Positions 43,205 through 45,713 of a stretch of 45,713 bases of DNA are shown piece by piece. This DNA is from Novosphingobium sp. Its GTDB lineage: Bacteria; Pseudomonadota; Alphaproteobacteria; Sphingomonadales; Sphingomonadaceae. Every line of letters starts with the position of its first letter. Position 1 is the stretch's first letter. The position numbers and the translations under genes are program-made. Location of the stretch: NCBI GenBank assembly GCA_017745295.1, contig JAGHZR010000032.1:1-45713 (forward strand). Direction: 5' to 3'. The notes under the pieces were generated by a model. It saw only the letters and a list, made by a program, of their open reading frames with translations, had not been told where the DNA came from and made no database searches.

Positions 43205-43960
43205 ATGATCGATCTCGACCTGATCGGCATTGGCACCGGCAATCCGGAGCACCTGACGCTCGCGGCGATCCGGGCGATGAACGAAGCCGACCTGATTCTG
43301 CTGCCGCGCAAGGGCGATGCCAAGTCCGACCTGCTCGATCTGCGGCGGATGATCTGTGGCACGGTGCTGACCGGTTCGACCCGGATCGCCGAGTTCGACT
43401 TGCCCGAGCGCGATGCCGATGCGGCCTATCTGGAGGCCGTGGACGACTGGCACCGGGAGATAGCCGGGGTCTGGGCAAGGGAGATCGAGGCGTACCTTCC
43501 CCAAGGCGGCAGGTTGGCGCTGCTCGTCTGGGGCGATCCTTCGCTCTATGACAGTTCCCTGCGCATCGCGGAGCGGTTGCTGGCGGCGGGTGTCGCGCTG
43601 AACGTGCGGGTCGTGCCGGGGATTACCAGCATCCAGGCGCTGACGGCGGCGCATGGCATAACCCTTAACACATTGGCCGCACCCGTCACGATCACGACCG
43701 GCCGCAGGCTGCGCCGGGAAGGGTGGCCTGCGGGTAGCGATACATTGGTCGTGATGCTCGATGCTGCCTGCGCTTTCGAGACACTTCCCGGGCAGGACAT
43801 CCACATCTGGTGGGGCGCCTATCTCGGCATGCCGCAGGAGTGCCTTATCGCCGGGGCGCTGGACGAGGTTGCAGGCGAGATCGTGCGGCGGCGGGCCGCG
43901 CTTCGTGCCGAAAACGGCTGGATCATGGACGTCTATCTGCTCAGACGGGCAGCGAAGTGA
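43205..43960 (+). CDS. cobF: precorrin-6A synthase (deacetylating) CobF
   Basis: 251 residues. LIGIGTGNPEHLTLAAIRAMNEADLILLPRKGDAKSDL, LLVWGDPSLYDSSLRIAERL, VRVVPGITSIQALTAAHGITLNTL and WWGAYLGMPQE define CobF. It removes the acetyl group and methylates C1 of precorrin-5 to give precorrin-6A. The ATG at 43205 follows GAGGAACG. CobF is specific to the aerobic pathway and completes it here with cobG. It is the last gene of the operon and is followed by an intrinsic terminator. Confidence 0.97.
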   Translation: MIDLDLIGIGTGNPEHLTLAAIRAMNEADLILLPRKGDAKSDLLDLRRMICGTVLTGSTRIAEFDLPERDADAAYLEAVDDWHREIAGVWAREIEAYLPQGGRLALLVWGDPSLYDSSLRIAERLLAAGVALNVRVVPGITSIQALTAAHGITLNTLAAPVTITTGRRLRREGWPAGSDTLVVMLDAACAFETLPGQDIHIWWGAYLGMPQECLIAGALDEVAGEIVRRRAALRAENGWIMDVYLLRRAAK

Positions 43961-44060
43961 GGCGAAACGCAACTATGGTTGCGCGTTTTGCAATTGTGCT
44001 GCATCGCAGCATAGCGCATAAGCAACGGGCCTTTCAGGCATCCTCTCCCAAGACTTTTTC

Positions 44061-44090
44061 AAGCCGGCCCTTGTGGTCGGCTTTCTTTTG
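44061..44090 (+). terminator. Rho-independent terminator of the cob operon
   Basis: AAGCCGGCC (44061-44069) pairs with GGTCGGCTT (44075-44083) with one wobble around a 5-base loop, followed by TCTTTTG. It lies 100 bp after the cobF stop. The 100 bases between hold no gene. Confidence 0.85.
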
Positions 44091-44148
44091 TCTGCATTCC
44101 GCGAGAGCTGGACACTTGGCTGCGGTTAGCGCCGGTCGCTCATGCTTT

Positions 44149-44231
44149 CCTCGTCATTGCGAGCGCAGCGAAGCAATCCAGAGTCGCGCAGAGCCGCTCT
44201 GGATTGCTTCGCTGCGCTCGCAATGACGAGG
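44149..44231. repeat. long perfect palindrome, dispersed repeat element
   Basis: 34-base arms at 44150-44183 and 44197-44230 are exact inverted copies around 13 bases; one more C-G pair extends it to 35 bp. The arm core CATTGCGAGCGCAGCGAAGC is a short palindromic repeat seen in many alphaproteobacterial genomes. It lies between the cob terminator and the ftsH terminator, with no gene. As RNA it would fold into a very stable hairpin on either strand. Confidence 0.85.
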
Positions 44232-44296
44232 GAGAAGATTGGGGTTTTGAGCGCTCAAGCAGCAGATTTTCCATCCAATCCGGGCCTTCAACGACA

Positions 44297-44330
44297 AAGG
44301 GGCGCAGGACCGTGAAGTCCTGCGCCCCTT
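44297..44330 (-). terminator. Rho-independent terminator of ftsH
   Basis: AAGGGGCGCAGGAC (44297-44310) and its exact complement (44317-44330) form a 14-bp stem with a 6-base loop. On the minus strand it is followed by TTTGTCG. It lies about 40 bp beyond the ftsH stop. Confidence 0.88.
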
Positions 44331-44370
44331 CCTGCATTCTCCCAAGGGAGAACTCGTATGGGTTGAGAGG

Positions 44371-45713
44371 TCAGGCGCCCTGCGGCGTGACGCTGCCCGA
44401 GAAGCGGCGGCCCGCCTTGGGAATCGACGATCCAGTCATCGGACGCGGGGCACCGGGGCCGCGCGGCTCGCTGGGACGGTCGATATGGCCGGTTTCGATG
44501 AGCTGGTTGATCTCGTCACCCGAAAGCGTCTCGTATTCAAGCAAGGCCTGGGCCAGCGCTTCGAGCTGCTCGCTGTAATCGCTCAGCACCTGGGTGGCGC
44601 GGGCATGGGCATTGTCGATCAGGATGCGGATTTCCGCATCGATCAGCTTGTTGGTCTCGCTCGAACCCATGGTGCGCTGCGTGCCGCCCATGCCGAGATA
44701 GCCTTCCTGGCTTTCTTCGTACTGGATCGGCCCGAGCTTGTCGGACATGCCCCACTTGGTGACCATGTTGCGGGCCAGGCTGGTGGCGTACTGGATGTCG
44801 CCCGAGGCGCCCGAGGACACCTTGTCGTAGCCAAAGATCAGCTCTTCCGCGACGCGGCCGCCCATCGAGACCGAGAGGTTCGCCAGCATCTTGTCGCGGT
44901 GGTACGAGTAGCTGTCGCGTTCCGGCAGGCGCATGACCATGCCCAGCGCGCGGCCGCGCGGGATGATCGTCGCCTTGTGGATCGGGTCCGAAGCCGCCTC
45001 GTGCACCGAGACGATGGCATGGCCCGCCTCGTGATAGGCGGTCATCTTCTTCTCGTCGTCGGTCATGACCATGGAGCGGCGTTCCGCGCCCATCATGACT
45101 TTGTCCTTGGCGTCCTCGAATTCCTGCATGGCGACGAGGCGCTTGTTGCGGCGCGCGGCGAGCAGGGCCGCCTCGTTCACGAGGTTGGCAAGGTCTGCGC
45201 CCGAGAAGCCCGGCGTGCCGCGCGCGATCACGCGGGCATTGACGTCGGGCGCCAGCGGGACCTTCTTCATGTGCACGGCGAGAATCTTCTCGCGGCCTTC
45301 GATATCCGGCACCGGCACCACGACTTGACGGTCGAAACGGCCCGGACGCAGCAGCGCGGGGTCGAGCACGTCGGGACGGTTGGTCGCCGCGATGATGATG
45401 ATGCCTTCGTTGGCCTCGAAGCCGTCCATTTCGACCAGCAGCTGGTTCAGCGTCTGCTCGCGTTCGTCGTTCGAATTGCCGAGGCCGTGGCCGCGATGGC
45501 GACCGACCGCGTCGATTTCGTCGATGAAGACGATGCACGGGGCGTTCTTCTTGGCCTGTTCGAACATGTCGCGCACGCGGCTGGCGCCGACACCGACGAA
45601 CATCTCGACGAAGTCCGAGCCGGAGATCGTGAAGAACGGCACATTGGCTTCGCCCGCGACCGAGCGGGCCAGCAGCGTCTTACCGGTACCGGGAGGGCCG
45701 ACCAGCAGCACGC
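44371..45713 (-). CDS. ftsH: ATP-dependent zinc metalloprotease FtsH, C-terminal part
   Basis: Partial gene: the last 447 residues are here; the N-terminal membrane region lies beyond the window edge. The visible part starts just before Walker A (VGPPGTGKT), then the FtsH pore motif FVGVGASRVRDMF, Walker B IVFIDEIDAVG, the second region of homology ATNRPDVLDPALLRPGRFDR, the zinc site HEAGH and the third ligand Asp in SGDIQYATSLA. It unfolds and degrades membrane and regulatory proteins at the inner membrane. The C-terminal tail (GAPRPMTGSSIPKAGRRFSGSV) is short and Pro/Gly-rich. It ends with its own terminator, so it is the last gene of its transcript. Confidence 0.98.
   Translation of the reverse strand, partial: VLLVGPPGTGKTLLARSVAGEANVPFFTISGSDFVEMFVGVGASRVRDMFEQAKKNAPCIVFIDEIDAVGRHRGHGLGNSNDEREQTLNQLLVEMDGFEANEGIIIIAATNRPDVLDPALLRPGRFDRQVVVPVPDIEGREKILAVHMKKVPLAPDVNARVIARGTPGFSGADLANLVNEAALLAARRNKRLVAMQEFEDAKDKVMMGAERRSMVMTDDEKKMTAYHEAGHAIVSVHEAASDPIHKATIIPRGRALGMVMRLPERDSYSYHRDKMLANLSVSMGGRVAEELIFGYDKVSSGASGDIQYATSLARNMVTKWGMSDKLGPIQYEESQEGYLGMGGTQRTMGSSETNKLIDAEIRILIDNAHARATQVLSDYSEQLEALAQALLEYETLSGDEINQLIETGHIDRPSEPRGPGAPRPMTGSSIPKAGRRFSGSVTPQGA

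Noticed and set aside
44247..44258. 12-bp palindrome TTGAGCGCTCAA near the end of the intergenic region
   Set aside because: Short, downstream of both flanking terminators' genes, and not upstream of any promoter; likely chance.

Overview
The window is high-GC, densely coded proteobacterial DNA. Its gene content fits an aerobic alphaproteobacterium of the Sphingomonadales (Novosphingobium- or Sphingomonas-like). The reasons are five TonB-dependent receptors in 46 kb, a pyruvate phosphate dikinase of alphaproteobacterial type, a VirJ/MprF lipid-modification operon, the oxygen-dependent (cobG-type) cobalamin pathway and many secreted hydrolases. This placement is an inference from family knowledge; no rRNA or tRNA gene was seen. 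I found no insertion sequence, phage gene, CRISPR array or origin.

Layout. 1-133: 3' end of an acyl-CoA synthetase (NDP-forming) type ATP-grasp protein, then a strong hairpin terminator. 262-4629 (minus): two tandem TonB-dependent receptors, the promoter-proximal one a siderophore receptor with a Fur-like palindrome upstream. 4923-5867: a carboxymuconolactone-decarboxylase-fold protein and an SRPBCC-like protein. 6154-6741 (minus): an AraC regulator; a 16-bp palindrome upstream of it has a degenerate copy at nearly the same distance from the 4923 gene. 6911-7935: two small secreted proteins, divergently transcribed. 8216-12880: a tight operon of a MipA/OmpV porin-like protein, a VirJ/AcvB hydrolase, a DUF2147 protein and the lysyl-phosphatidylglycerol synthase/flippase MprF. 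13008-16648: a siderophore receptor with a Fur-like box, and an MHS-type transporter. 16827-19505: ppdK with a near-perfect terminator.

19734-29930 looks like a catabolic island: LysR, a cytosine-deaminase-like amidohydrolase and a periplasmic amidohydrolase (one minus-strand operon), a divergent LysR, a secreted alpha/beta hydrolase with a PKD-like tail, a TonB-dependent receptor, and a divergent secreted class II cAMP phosphodiesterase. 30124-34090 (minus) is a cobalamin riboswitch followed by a BtuB-like receptor and a PepSY membrane protein. 34203-36368 holds a Qnr-like pentapeptide-repeat protein and a GPH-family transporter. 36415-43960 is a second cobalamin riboswitch followed by cobG-H-I-J, cobK inverted, then cobL-E-M-F. 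Together these enzymes cover every step from precorrin-2 to hydrogenobyrinic acid. The end of the window has a long perfect palindrome and the C-terminal two-thirds of ftsH (minus).

How the genes work together: the two riboswitches should lower both corrinoid uptake (btuB, PepSY) and de novo corrin synthesis (cob) when the coenzyme is plentiful. The most unusual layout is cobK, which lies fully antisense inside the cob operon; its start codon overlaps the cobL start codon in the four bases CATG. Other points worth following are the lysyl-PG synthase/hydrolase module, the AraC operator pair and the Qnr-like protein.
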